64,000 nucleotides of DNA from Chitinophaga nivalis (lineage in GTDB: Bacteria; Bacteroidota; Bacteroidia; Chitinophagales; Chitinophagaceae). Within the stretch, counting starts at the first letter, position 1. Each line of letters starts with the position of its first letter. The stretch spans positions 2,524,301 through 2,588,300 of the forward strand of contig NZ_JAPDNR010000001.1 in assembly GCF_025989125.1 (NCBI RefSeq). The letters are read 5' to 3'. The notes under the pieces were generated by a model, which was not told the DNA's origin, did no database searches, and worked only from the letters and a program-made list of their open reading frames with translations. This document shows, one piece after another, positions 1 to 8,165 of this stretch. The position numbers were made by a program, and so were the translations under genes.

Positions 1-117
1 TGAGTGATTATTAAGCATCCGGTAAGTGCCTATTTGTACCGACGGTAGGACTGATGATCGTAACGGCAATCTTGATGATTGACAGTGGCGGAACATATGC
101 CATTCGTGTTTTATCAT
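1..117 (-). CDS. Possible partial ORF running off the left edge
   Basis: A minus-strand frame is open from an ATG at 115-117 to base 1 with no stop, giving about 39 residues starting MIKHEWHMFRHC. It lies downstream of tssF in the same direction, where the next T6SS gene could begin. I recognise no family and the composition is not convincing, so this may be chance. The rest of 118-241 holds nothing I can name. Confidence 0.2.
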   Translation of the reverse strand, partial: MIKHEWHMFRHCQSSRLPLRSSVLPSVQIGTYRMLNNHS

Positions 118-241
118 GACAGCCAGCGATCATGCCTGTTGGCGATATGGGTAAAATAGTTGGGTGGCGGTTGCATTATACGCTTTAAGGTGAGCCGGGT
201 TATGATTGTGTAGCAGCCAGGGGTAACAGCACAAGAGGTCT

Positions 242-2053
242 TTAGCCGCATACGTCATTGATAAAGACCCGATAAGGAAATGTCTGTACCGATTTTTCTG
301 CCAGTTGCAGCAACAGGGTTGTTTTCATATACTGTATATCTGTTGCTGCATAATGGGCCGCCGGCTGTTGTAATGTAATGCGGATATCTATCGTACGGCT
401 GTAACCTGCGTGTATACCGGGCTGTATGGTGATACCTTTTTCTACGGTGACGATTCGCATAATATCTCCAAAAATAACCCGGCATAAAGCTTTGATATCA
501 GCTGTTGTAACAATCCGCTCACGGGATAATAAAGCTGCGCGGAAAACATTTATTTTCTCTTCGCCGGTCATCCTGTTTTTTCCTCCCTGTGTAGTAGTCA
601 GTAATGTAATACTATGGGGGATAGTCAGGAGATGGCTGTATTCCTTTAGCTGGCTGCCCATCCGGATATGATTGGCGGCAGTTCCGTTGGTGGTGTAAAA
701 CTCCAGGAACAGATAGCCTGCCTGATGGTTGGGTTGCAGCATCACATAAGGTATTTCCTCCCGGAGTATATCCGGTGGTACCTGGGTTTCCAGTGAGGTG
801 AGCAGCTGATAGATTTCCTGCAACCTACTGGATACTACCTCATTTTTTACCGCTTCAAACAAGGCACTTTCATCACGTATTACTTCCAGGAGAGAAGCCA
901 GCATCACTTTGGCTGTACGGGAATCGAAACGACCAACGCCGCCGTGCCGTACGATAAATGTGCCTGCTCTGGGGTTTCCGGATGTAGTAGCGGTATGCAG
1001 CTGGTAGTCTGTATGATTGGTATCGCGGATACTTTTGATGGCAAAGAAGCTATCCGGTGTTTGCAGGGGCAGTATGTTCAGGTAGGGTTGTAGTCGATGA
1101 GATTGTTCATTTCTTTTGATGTTGATCACCGGGAAACAGTTGATGCTGCAATACAGCGATTCCAGCTGATATACGGGGATTGCGGCCGGAAAGGCCACCC
1201 TGATCCATTGTATGTCGGCATCCAGCTGGCTGATATCGGTACCGAATAGTTTTTTTAAAACAGGTGGTGTGGTGATCGTGGCGGGTAAGGCGCCATCCAG
1301 GATCGTCAGGAAATGATGCCTAAAGCGTTGGCGTATGTGTTGTGTATAGCGTGTGTACGTATCCGTTATGATGTCTGATAATTCCCCGGTTTTGGTAACA
1401 GCAGGCGCGTATTCGGCAGTAACCGGCAGCTCCTGGTCGTCCAGAAAAAAACGGGTAAGCGGAAGGTGGTGGTAAAACAAGGTTTGTTGAGATACACTGC
1501 GCAGATCGAAGAAAAAAGACATACCTGCGAGCGATGAAAATGGCGTAGTTACCGACAGGCCGAGCCACAGGTCATTAGAGGGTATATCCGGGAGAGATGT
1601 TCCGGTGAGCAGGGGCGTTTTGTAGCAGTAGTCCCGGGTGGTGAATACCTGGTTGCCGATAACCAGGTATTGTATATGTGCAGGGAATAACCGTTGTGCA
1701 GTCAGCGGCGCAAAAAAGAGATCGGGTAGCTGCTCCGTTGCCGCCGGATAAACGAAAGGGTGATCCGCCGGAAGATCGGTAATGGTGGCTGCTGGCATAG
1801 CGTGTAGGATACCGGCAGCTGGTTCGCTGTTGATCACCGGAGCTGGCAGCAGGAGCTGTGCCAGTTGTTCCAGCAGGCGCCCCTGTGAGACCGTGGCCGC
1901 TTCGGTAATCTTTTCCAGTTCTGTAGCGCAGGCTTCCAGTAATAATTGTACTATCGGATCAAAGGAGGTGGCGATGGCCGTATCCGGATACCCCCACAGG
2001 CGGGCCGCTGTTTTCAGCAGCCGGGCTTTTATGTGTGTATGGTTCATTTGCAT
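242..2053 (-). CDS. tssF: T6SS baseplate subunit TssF
   Basis: Predicted TssF (VasA/ImpG family), a baseplate wedge subunit that, with TssE, TssG and TssK, forms the platform on which the Hcp tube and sheath assemble. At 603 residues it has normal family length. The N-terminus (ARLLKTAARLWGYPD, then a segment with FDPIVQLLLEACATELEKI and RLLEQLAQLLLP) follows the usual TssF opening, in which helices precede the first beta domain. The ATG at 2053 is used; a second ATG two codons later is possible. It is followed on the minus strand by no clear gene inside the window and is preceded by tssE with a 15-nt gap, so both are probably one transcript. Identification rests on the N-terminal pattern, length and neighbours. 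Confidence 0.8.
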   Translation of the reverse strand: MQMNHTHIKARLLKTAARLWGYPDTAIATSFDPIVQLLLEACATELEKITEAATVSQGRLLEQLAQLLLPAPVINSEPAAGILHAMPAATITDLPADHPFVYPAATEQLPDLFFAPLTAQRLFPAHIQYLVIGNQVFTTRDYCYKTPLLTGTSLPDIPSNDLWLGLSVTTPFSSLAGMSFFFDLRSVSQQTLFYHHLPLTRFFLDDQELPVTAEYAPAVTKTGELSDIITDTYTRYTQHIRQRFRHHFLTILDGALPATITTPPVLKKLFGTDISQLDADIQWIRVAFPAAIPVYQLESLYCSINCFPVINIKRNEQSHRLQPYLNILPLQTPDSFFAIKSIRDTNHTDYQLHTATTSGNPRAGTFIVRHGGVGRFDSRTAKVMLASLLEVIRDESALFEAVKNEVVSSRLQEIYQLLTSLETQVPPDILREEIPYVMLQPNHQAGYLFLEFYTTNGTAANHIRMGSQLKEYSHLLTIPHSITLLTTTQGGKNRMTGEEKINVFRAALLSRERIVTTADIKALCRVIFGDIMRIVTVEKGITIQPGIHAGYSRTIDIRITLQQPAAHYAATDIQYMKTTLLLQLAEKSVQTFPYRVFINDVCG

Positions 2054-2068
2054 ATAATGGTGAAATGA

Positions 2069-2503
2069 TCAGTCATAGGAGAGTGGGCTGATATAGAAGC
2101 TGCTGCTGTATTGAAAAGGATGATTGTTCATCACAATAGCGCCCGTGATGGTAAGCCGGATTTTCTTTTTCATTTTATAGCCGGCGGTAGCGGAAAAAAC
2201 TTCTTCCTCCTGTACCTCCGCGGTGACAGTCAGCTGTGAAAGCCGTTTTTCATAGTGTTTAATGGCGTTGCAGACAGCCGTTTCTATTTGTTCTTTGATC
2301 GTGTGGTCCGCTGCTTTGATGTCGAAATCATGTTCCCACCATTGGCAGCCATAATGCGGATCTGCTTTATTTTCTCCTGGTACGGTTGTAATCAGGAGAT
2401 GGAGGTGTTGCGCGATCGCTGCCTCCGGAGAAAGCCCCGGCAGTTCTTTTTGCTGTAATAGTGCGGCAAACCGTATGGGGAGTGCATAGTATTTTCCCTG
2501 CAT
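2069..2503 (-). CDS. tssE: T6SS baseplate subunit TssE (gp25-like)
   Basis: Predicted gp25/TssE-type baseplate protein of 144 residues, the usual size. It shows the family pattern of an N-terminal segment, a central ISLLLTT-like helix (here AIAQHLHLLITTVPGENKADPHYGC) and a downstream region with paired helices ending in ETAVCNAIKHYEKRL, followed by beta strands. gp25-like proteins start sheath polymerisation on the baseplate. It sits 9 nt after the PKD-domain gene and 15 nt before tssF on the same strand, which fits a T6SS operon. The start ATG is at 2503. Confidence 0.75.
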   Translation of the reverse strand: MQGKYYALPIRFAALLQQKELPGLSPEAAIAQHLHLLITTVPGENKADPHYGCQWWEHDFDIKAADHTIKEQIETAVCNAIKHYEKRLSQLTVTAEVQEEEVFSATAGYKMKKKIRLTITGAIVMNNHPFQYSSSFYISPLSYD

Positions 2504-2512
2504 GTTAGTCGT

Positions 2513-3571
2513 TTAAAAAATACCCAGTAATTTTTTTCGGTCGTAGGTAATCCTGATGGCAGTCACACAGCCATGGTCATCTTTCAGCAAATAAACCTTT
2601 GTGATATGGAGTTTCTTTTTGCCATAAATGCGGGCACAGAAATGGGAGAAGGCAGCTGTTTCTTTGTCATTCAGCGTCACGCTGATGGCCAGGTTATTAC
2701 AGAGATAGGGCAGGAAGTCTGCCGTACTTTTTTCTTTGTTGATGACCTGCACTAACAGGCTGCGGAAATCGTCTGCTGATATCGGGGGCGCTTCCGCTAC
2801 GGTGGGAAGAATCGGAGGAGGCATAGCAGGAATGACCGGTGGGGGCGGAAGCGGGAGAACCCGTTGTTTTTCCTTTGATGGAACCGCACGTGCCGGATAT
2901 ACCGTAATCTTTTTCGTTACCAGATGGGCGGTGTCGCCGTTGATCATCAGCGATACTATTTTTTCGCCAGGCGTGGTAAAGGTGCAGGTGAAAGTAGCCT
3001 GGGTATAACTGACAACGTTATCCTGTACCAGCTGCCATTGCCAGCTGATAGCCCCTGGTGTTTTATTGCGAAAGGTGACCGGGCTGCCTGCAAATACCGT
3101 TGCGGGACCTTCTATCACCGGCCAGATAACAGGGGAGGGAGCTGCTGCTTTTTCAACAGGCGGTGTGATAATAATATCTTTTGTCCAGCTACAGGAGTTA
3201 TGAGATAAGGTCACCGTGTAGTGGCCTGGATGGTGAAAAATATGATATACCGGAGATCCGGTGACGACCTGACTGGAATCATTGAAATTCCACGTATAAT
3301 CGTTAACGTTAGCATCCGTTCTGTTGGCATAAAAGGTGATCACCGCATCAGTTGTGTAAGCCGATTGGTGAATGGATTGTTCCTGCCGGATCCGGATGGT
3401 TGTAAGCGTACAGTCTTCCGGGATAGTCAGCTGAAAGCCAAGCAGGATCAGACTTGCCAGCAGAAAAAAGAAAAATGTATACCATACCAGGGGATCTGTA
3501 TAACGGATAATGTGAGGCCGGAGATGGCGTGTATTTACCAGGTATTCGCTTTCAGAATTACGGAGAGCCAT
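2513..3571 (-). CDS. PKD-domain inner-membrane protein of the T6SS locus (TssP-like candidate)
   Basis: A 352-residue protein from the ATG at 3571; an upstream extension to 3616 would need a TTG start. A short cytoplasmic N-terminus is followed by one membrane helix (TFFFFLLASLILLGFQLTI), then two PKD-like beta domains. The first contains YTWNFNDSSQ and HPGHYTVTLS, the second ISWQWQLVQ and FTTPGEKIVSLMI. A proline-rich linker (PLPPPPVIPAMPPPILP) and an about 80-residue C-terminal domain follow. Most of it is predicted periplasmic. It is the first gene of the minus-strand T6SS run, so I infer that it is an envelope component of T6SSiii, perhaps the equivalent of TssP. The exact Tss letter cannot be fixed from sequence alone. 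Confidence 0.6.
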   Translation of the reverse strand: MALRNSESEYLVNTRHLRPHIIRYTDPLVWYTFFFFLLASLILLGFQLTIPEDCTLTTIRIRQEQSIHQSAYTTDAVITFYANRTDANVNDYTWNFNDSSQVVTGSPVYHIFHHPGHYTVTLSHNSCSWTKDIIITPPVEKAAAPSPVIWPVIEGPATVFAGSPVTFRNKTPGAISWQWQLVQDNVVSYTQATFTCTFTTPGEKIVSLMINGDTAHLVTKKITVYPARAVPSKEKQRVLPLPPPPVIPAMPPPILPTVAEAPPISADDFRSLLVQVINKEKSTADFLPYLCNNLAISVTLNDKETAAFSHFCARIYGKKKLHITKVYLLKDDHGCVTAIRITYDRKKLLGIF

Positions 3572-3685
3572 TGGTTTTTCAGGTTTTTGTGAGGTGGTTA
3601 TCTTTGGGAATAACAACGCAAGCTCCGTGGGTCATCTTTTTCTAAGTTAACAAAAAAAAATAAATCGCGAATAAATGTAAAATAC

Positions 3686-3693
3686 TATTTTTG
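3686..3693 (+). promoter_or_regulatory. Possible -7 element for the tssG operon
   Basis: TATTTTTG matches the Bacteroidota -7 consensus TANNTTTG and lies about 100 bp before tssG in the divergent region. No good TTTG -33 box is visible at the expected spacing. Confidence 0.35.
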
Positions 3694-3790
3694 TACAGTA
3701 ATGTTAACCCGGATAAACCAACCATCAATGACAGATTGTTATGCAAACTATTCAGCAGATCGCTGAGCAAAAAACTGAATTAAATATTGC

Positions 3791-4750
3791 ATGGAAAACA
3801 ACACCCGGAGGGCCGTGGTGCTGGAAGCGATTGTGCATTGCCTGAAAAATTTTCGTTATGATATAAGGGCAGAAGTGATAGCAGGTGACCTGCTGGAGCA
3901 GCTGTTGCAGGAAACGGAAATCATGGTGCAACCCATGAGTGTATTTACCCGATCATTCAGTCCGGATGTTTTACAGGCAAGACTGGATCATGCATCGGCT
4001 CATCAACCGTTTATTACGTTATTACTTTCCCGCGACGGGATGTATGATCGTTTGCCGGAAGGCGTGTTTCATGAATTTTCTCTCCGGCCATCAGCAGCGG
4101 AAAATGTAAGAACGCCCATTGCATACTACCGGCAACAACAACAGGAACAGCAACAAGCCCGGCTTTTCTTTCAGCCTTTTGAAAACGAATTTTTTCTGCA
4201 GCAGGTACTGTTGGAACAATATGAGAAAAAAGTATTGTGCAGTATTGCCGGGAAACTGGTGCCAGCCTGGCTAACTGCTTTCTGGGAACTACCTGCTGAT
4301 CTGCCTGCCGGGGCCCTGGAACGGTTGATACCATTACTACCGTACCTGCATGGGATAGCAGGTAATATATCGCAGGCACAATCCTGTTTGCAATATATAC
4401 TACGGGAAAAAGTACAGGTAATACACGAGAATAGTCTGCAGCTGGTCTCTTCCGATCATGCTGCAGCGTTAGGTAAATGCGTATTGGGAAGGGATAGTGT
4501 GGTGGGGGCTGCTTTTTATACTGCTATTTCCCGGATCATGGTTACGATAGGCCCGTTATCACGGGAAAGGCTGTACGAATACCTGCCAGATAAGCCCTAC
4601 GGACGTTTGCTGGTTATTTGTTATGACTATCTTTTTTCCGTAGCTGCAATGGTGGATACCCGGCTGGAACCTTTGGTAAATGAGCAGGAAACCCGGTTGG
4701 CTGATAAGGCGTCCATACCAGTCAGGATAGGATATACAGGTTACCTGTGA
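3791..4750 (+). CDS. tssG: T6SS baseplate subunit TssG-like
   Basis: A 319-residue protein that I read as the T6SSiii form of TssG (VasB/ImpH), the baseplate partner of TssF. Supporting features are its length, the N-terminal phrase FRYDIRAEVIAGDLLEQ, the central ARLFFQPFENEFFLQQVLLEQYE segment followed by LIPLLPYLHGIAGN, and its place directly before tssN and tssK. It begins the plus-strand half of the divergent locus. A 34-codon ORF at 3741-3845 overlaps its start in another frame and reads MQTIQQIAEQKTELN before the overlap, so the true N-terminus, or an ancient frameshift, is open to question. Family assignment is moderate. Confidence 0.65.
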   Translation: MENNTRRAVVLEAIVHCLKNFRYDIRAEVIAGDLLEQLLQETEIMVQPMSVFTRSFSPDVLQARLDHASAHQPFITLLLSRDGMYDRLPEGVFHEFSLRPSAAENVRTPIAYYRQQQQEQQQARLFFQPFENEFFLQQVLLEQYEKKVLCSIAGKLVPAWLTAFWELPADLPAGALERLIPLLPYLHGIAGNISQAQSCLQYILREKVQVIHENSLQLVSSDHAAALGKCVLGRDSVVGAAFYTAISRIMVTIGPLSRERLYEYLPDKPYGRLLVICYDYLFSVAAMVDTRLEPLVNEQETRLADKASIPVRIGYTGYL

Positions 4751-4780
4751 ATATAAGTGCTGATAAATCTGTTTAAGTAT

Positions 4781-5635
4781 ATGAACGATATGACCATCTC
4801 TTGTTTGATACCCGCCGGCATCCTGGTGGCCGGGCTTTTACTGACCCAGGTAACCGGCAGATACCTGTCACATTTTTCCACAGCCGGCAAAAGAATGATC
4901 CGCTATCAGCTGTGTATGATCGTACTATGTGTAGCTATCGGTAGTGTAGCCCTACTGCCGCGCCATACCCCGGAGCTGCATCGGTATGCCTGGTGTGAAA
5001 GTGGTTTGCTCGGATTAGGCATCGTACATGTTTACATGATGTATACCCGATTCAAGGCGGATCATACTACGCTGTTATCCGAACTGGCGGTAATGGGGGT
5101 GATCCTGTTGGCTGGCGGAGCCGGGATGATGTTGGTAAATCGTTTACTGGTACAGGCTCCCCTGCCATATTACCCGATGCTCACCAGTTTATTGCCGTTT
5201 GTATGTCCTGTGTTTGTGTATAAAACTTTTGAGAAGATGCTCATCCTGCCCCCTAAAATATATAAAGGGTGGATCTATCCGTTACACCAGGAGGTACCGG
5301 TGATGCCGGAAGCATATATGAAAGAGCTGATTGTAATCGGATTTGAAATGAAGAAAAAACAAACAGATCATACCCCTACCTATTTCAGGGCCCGCACACC
5401 TGTAAAGATGGACCTTGGCGACCTGTTTTATCATTTTATCAATGATTATAACGAACGGTATCCGGATACCCCCATTGCATATGCCGATCATAACGGACAT
5501 CCCTGCAGCTGGGTGTTTTACCGGAAGTCACGCTGGCGATGGATATCGAAAGTACTGGACCCGGATAAGGCCGTATTTATGAACGGGATCAAAGAAAACA
5601 GTGTGATCATTTGCACCAGCAATATCATTTCCTGA
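4781..5635 (+). CDS. tssN: T6SSiii membrane protein TssN
   Basis: A 284-residue protein with four to five hydrophobic segments in its first 150 residues (for example LIPAGILVAGLLLTQVTG, MIVLCVAIGSVALL and LAVMGVILLAGGAGMML). A soluble C-terminal domain of about 130 residues follows, with VIGFEMKKKQTD and PVKMDLGDLFYHFINDYNERYP. This layout and the latter motif fit TssN, a component of the trans-envelope complex specific to Bacteroidota T6SS. I use the ATG at 4781; the frame extends to a GTG at 4757, and an ATG at 4790 is also possible. It lies between tssG and tssK, 7 nt before the latter, as part of one operon. Confidence 0.75.
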   Translation: MNDMTISCLIPAGILVAGLLLTQVTGRYLSHFSTAGKRMIRYQLCMIVLCVAIGSVALLPRHTPELHRYAWCESGLLGLGIVHVYMMYTRFKADHTTLLSELAVMGVILLAGGAGMMLVNRLLVQAPLPYYPMLTSLLPFVCPVFVYKTFEKMLILPPKIYKGWIYPLHQEVPVMPEAYMKELIVIGFEMKKKQTDHTPTYFRARTPVKMDLGDLFYHFINDYNERYPDTPIAYADHNGHPCSWVFYRKSRWRWISKVLDPDKAVFMNGIKENSVIICTSNIIS

Positions 5636-5642
5636 AAACAAG

Positions 5643-6800
5643 ATGATGGCAGCACCTTTAAAATATTTTCCGGTCAACTGGATAGATGGAATGAAACTAA
5701 GCAGGCAGCATTTTGTCGATACAGAAAATGCAATGCTGGACCTGATCCGCGATACGTTTGCCTGTCGGCTGCATGCGGGAAATTATGGTTTGCTGCCTGC
5801 CGGCGGCGCAGATAAAACTTCGCTGCGTTGCTGGCTGGCAGCCGATAACCAGGAACAGTGGCGGGTGAAGGTAATGATTTGTCATGCCGTGACGCCCGGT
5901 GGTGGCCGTATTGAAATACCGGCATGTGCTACTCCCTGTCCGGAAGTTATTTATGCCCGGGATCCACAGGATACTGCTGCTGCCTACTATCTCATGATCC
6001 GGATGGATCCCTTTAACCGCCAGCCCTGTGGAGAACCTTCACCGGCAGAAGATCCGCCACGCCTGCCCTTCGCGGTACCGGCGTATCAGTTGTATATCAT
6101 ACCGGCTTCCGGATTGATACAGGAACAGCCAGGCTACTACGAATTGGTGCTGGCGAAAATCACAGTGACCGATGGGAGCCCGCGGCTGGATGAACATTAT
6201 ATTCCGCCTTGCCATACGATCAGCGCACATCCGGTATTGATAGACTGGTTCGATGAACTGGATCAGTTGCTGGGGCGCCTGGAACTGAATTGTGTACATA
6301 TCGTGCAAAAGATTTACGGCAAACAGCAGCAGCAAGACGTGGCGCAGGTAGTGTTGTACATCACCGAAAAACTGTTGCAATTTCTGGGAAACCGGATCAC
6401 ACCATTCCGGTGGCTGGCCTTACAGCAGTCGCCGGCCCAGTTGGCGGAGATCATTGTCAGCCTGGCGCGTACCATGAAAAATGCCATCGATCAGCGTGCC
6501 GGCGCCGGCAAGGAAGAATTACTGAACTACTTTGCAGCGTGGGGTGCATTGCGACAGGGAGAACTGGACACCCTGCTGATCAATTGTGCCAACCTGTCTT
6601 ATCAGCATCAGGATATACAGGCCTGCCTGCAGGTAGTAGGCACTTTTGTACAAGCCATAGACGGATTGTTTACGGGTTTGTGTCAACTTGATTATATTGG
6701 CCGCCGGCCCGACAATAATATTTTCGTAAAAGAAGCAACAGCAGCAGATACGGAATATGTGAAAAAACATACCACCCAAAAATGGTTTTTCACGGATTGA
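5643..6800 (+). CDS. tssK: T6SS baseplate subunit TssK
   Basis: A 385-residue protein with the typical TssK opening: PVNWIDGMKLSRQHFVDTENAMLDL matches the family pattern of a Trp-x-x-Gly-x-x-Leu motif followed by a conserved HF. TssK trimers connect the baseplate to the membrane complex. The middle helical part (LDELDQLLGRLELNCVHIVQKIY) and C-terminal receptor-binding region follow the family layout. Two adjacent ATG codons at 5643 and 5646 are possible starts. It is 7 nt after tssN and 53 nt before tssO. Confidence 0.85.
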   Translation: MMAAPLKYFPVNWIDGMKLSRQHFVDTENAMLDLIRDTFACRLHAGNYGLLPAGGADKTSLRCWLAADNQEQWRVKVMICHAVTPGGGRIEIPACATPCPEVIYARDPQDTAAAYYLMIRMDPFNRQPCGEPSPAEDPPRLPFAVPAYQLYIIPASGLIQEQPGYYELVLAKITVTDGSPRLDEHYIPPCHTISAHPVLIDWFDELDQLLGRLELNCVHIVQKIYGKQQQQDVAQVVLYITEKLLQFLGNRITPFRWLALQQSPAQLAEIIVSLARTMKNAIDQRAGAGKEELLNYFAAWGALRQGELDTLLINCANLSYQHQDIQACLQVVGTFVQAIDGLFTGLCQLDYIGRRPDNNIFVKEATAADTEYVKKHTTQKWFFTD

Positions 6801-6853
6801 TATACCGGAAGTAGCAGCTACCATATTTGTTAACCCATTCATACCGTAATTAC

Positions 6854-7378
6854 ATGCAGGCATTAAACAGCCGGGAACGTACAGTGGCCTTTCTCTGGTT
6901 CCTGGTATTTTTTATGATGACAACAGGATTGTTACTGCTGGCAGTATTCTTTAACTACCAGGTACCCATCAACGAAAATAAACTGCTGCGCAGGAATCTG
7001 TTCACACATCAGCAGGAAAAAACTTTCCAGGAGCAATTTGTACAGCAGTTGGGTAAAGTAAAACAGCTCCTGGATACCCTGCAGTTGCCTGGCCAGCAGG
7101 CGGTTTATGCCGATCAGGTAGTGGCCCGCCTGTTGGCAGAGATGCGTAACAGTATTCCGAAAGACAAGGTTGCTGCCTATGGGTTATATGATGATATTAT
7201 TCAGCAATGTTTGTCTTTGTTGCAATGCAAACAGCAGTTGCGGGAATTGCAACAGGTACAGGAAAGCATGGCCGCATTGAAAGAGCAGATCACTGACCTG
7301 AATACCCGGCTGGAAGCCAGGGGCAGGGATCTGGATAATTGCCGGCAAATGTTATTGCTGAACAGCCGTATCCCGTAA
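6854..7378 (+). CDS. tssO: T6SSiii membrane protein TssO
   Basis: A 174-residue protein from the ATG at 6854 (a longer TTG start at 6827 is less likely). It has a short N-terminus (MQALNSRERT), one strong membrane helix (AFLWFLVFFMMTTGLLLLAVFF), and then a helical periplasmic part with a long C-terminal coiled coil (around residues 130-165, MAALKEQITDLNTRLEARG). This architecture and location are those of TssO, part of the Bacteroidota-specific TssNOPQR envelope complex that replaces TssJLM. The gene lies between tssK and hcp. Confidence 0.8.
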   Translation: MQALNSRERTVAFLWFLVFFMMTTGLLLLAVFFNYQVPINENKLLRRNLFTHQQEKTFQEQFVQQLGKVKQLLDTLQLPGQQAVYADQVVARLLAEMRNSIPKDKVAAYGLYDDIIQQCLSLLQCKQQLRELQQVQESMAALKEQITDLNTRLEARGRDLDNCRQMLLLNSRIP

Positions 7379-7490
7379 TGTCTTTATTGATAAATATTTG
7401 ATGGAATAAATTTTTACAGGAGCGGTGATGGTATTGGTCATCATCCCTGTTTCATATGGATGTATTGTAAACCTCAAAAATAAACCCGAC

Positions 7491-7877
7491 ATGTCTTTTA
7501 AAGCAGTATTTGAAACCGGCGGTAATGCCTACAATGTACAGCATATTGCCTATGATCTCAGCCAGGAAACAGATGCTACCGGCCGTCCTTCGGCTATTAC
7601 ACGGGGTGGCAGAATTAAGCTGACGGTGGAATCTACCGGTAAAACAGATCTCTTTGAATGGATGGTGAACAACTTTGAAAGGAAAGATGGTACCATCACT
7701 TTTTACAAAAGAGATACCGACGCTAAACTGAAAGCACTGGAGTTCAAAGAAGGTTACCTGGTAAAGTTTGAAGAAGCTTTCGATTATGAAAACAGAAATC
7801 CGATGGTGATTTCTTTCACCATTTCGGCCCGGGAAATCAGTATGGGCAGTGCAAAACATATCAATGAATGGGTGTGA
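7491..7877 (+). CDS. hcp: T6SS tube protein Hcp (TssD)
   Basis: A 128-residue protein starting MSFKAVFETGGNAYNV, typical of the Bacteroidota TssD family. It forms the hexameric rings of the secreted inner tube. Family features include FEWMVNNFERKDGTITFYKRD in the middle and the C-terminal NPMVISFTISAREISMG. The reading frame extends upstream to 7425, but that stretch (VLVIIPVSYGCIV) does not resemble an Hcp N-terminus, so the ATG at 7491 is chosen. It is the last gene of the plus-strand T6SS run and is followed by a hairpin-rich spacer. Confidence 0.9.
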   Translation: MSFKAVFETGGNAYNVQHIAYDLSQETDATGRPSAITRGGRIKLTVESTGKTDLFEWMVNNFERKDGTITFYKRDTDAKLKALEFKEGYLVKFEEAFDYENRNPMVISFTISAREISMGSAKHINEWV

Positions 7878-7980
7878 TGCGCCCTGTTGATAGGGGCGAG
7901 GTAACTTCATCCGGGGTGCTGTTGCGACGATGCGGCTTCACCTGGTAAGCAATCAGCGGAACGGAAGTGATGATAGGCCA

Positions 7981-8016
7981 CATCAGGAGTGGATGCGATG
8001 GCATTCGCTCCTGATG
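7981..8016. repeat. 16-bp-stem hairpin with GATG loop
   Basis: The 36-nt sequence folds on itself, with CATCAGGAG pairing with CTCCTGATG and the stem continuing (two G-T pairs) to a four-base GATG loop. There is no T-run on either side, so it is not an ordinary intrinsic terminator. It may be a REP-like element or an mRNA 3-prime stabiliser after hcp. Confidence 0.55.
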
Positions 8017-8109
8017 AATGGAAATAGTGTGTCGTATAATGAGGTAGGTATCTTATAAAATCCAGTGCGATTTTCTGCGTAAAGCAGGCGCGTGACAGTG
8101 ATCTCCTTT

Positions 8110-8154
8110 TATGACTACGCATGACACCATCCAACGGTGGCATGCGTAATCATA
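8110..8154. terminator. Hairpin between convergent genes
   Basis: TATGACTACGCATG pairs with CATGCGTAATCATA with one mismatch, and inner CACC/GGTG can extend the stem. It lies just after the end of the minus-strand hydrolase and beyond hcp. T-tracts are short (TTTT on each side), so bidirectional termination is only likely. Confidence 0.5.
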
Positions 8155-8165
8155 AAACCATCATT

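Noticed and set aside
7425..7490. N-terminal extension of Hcp
   Set aside because: Hydrophobic extension does not fit Hcp; the ATG at 7491 gives the normal family N-terminus.
7907..8143. 78-codon minus-strand ORF between hcp and the hydrolase
   Set aside because: Most of it is formed by the two hairpins, with no family resemblance.
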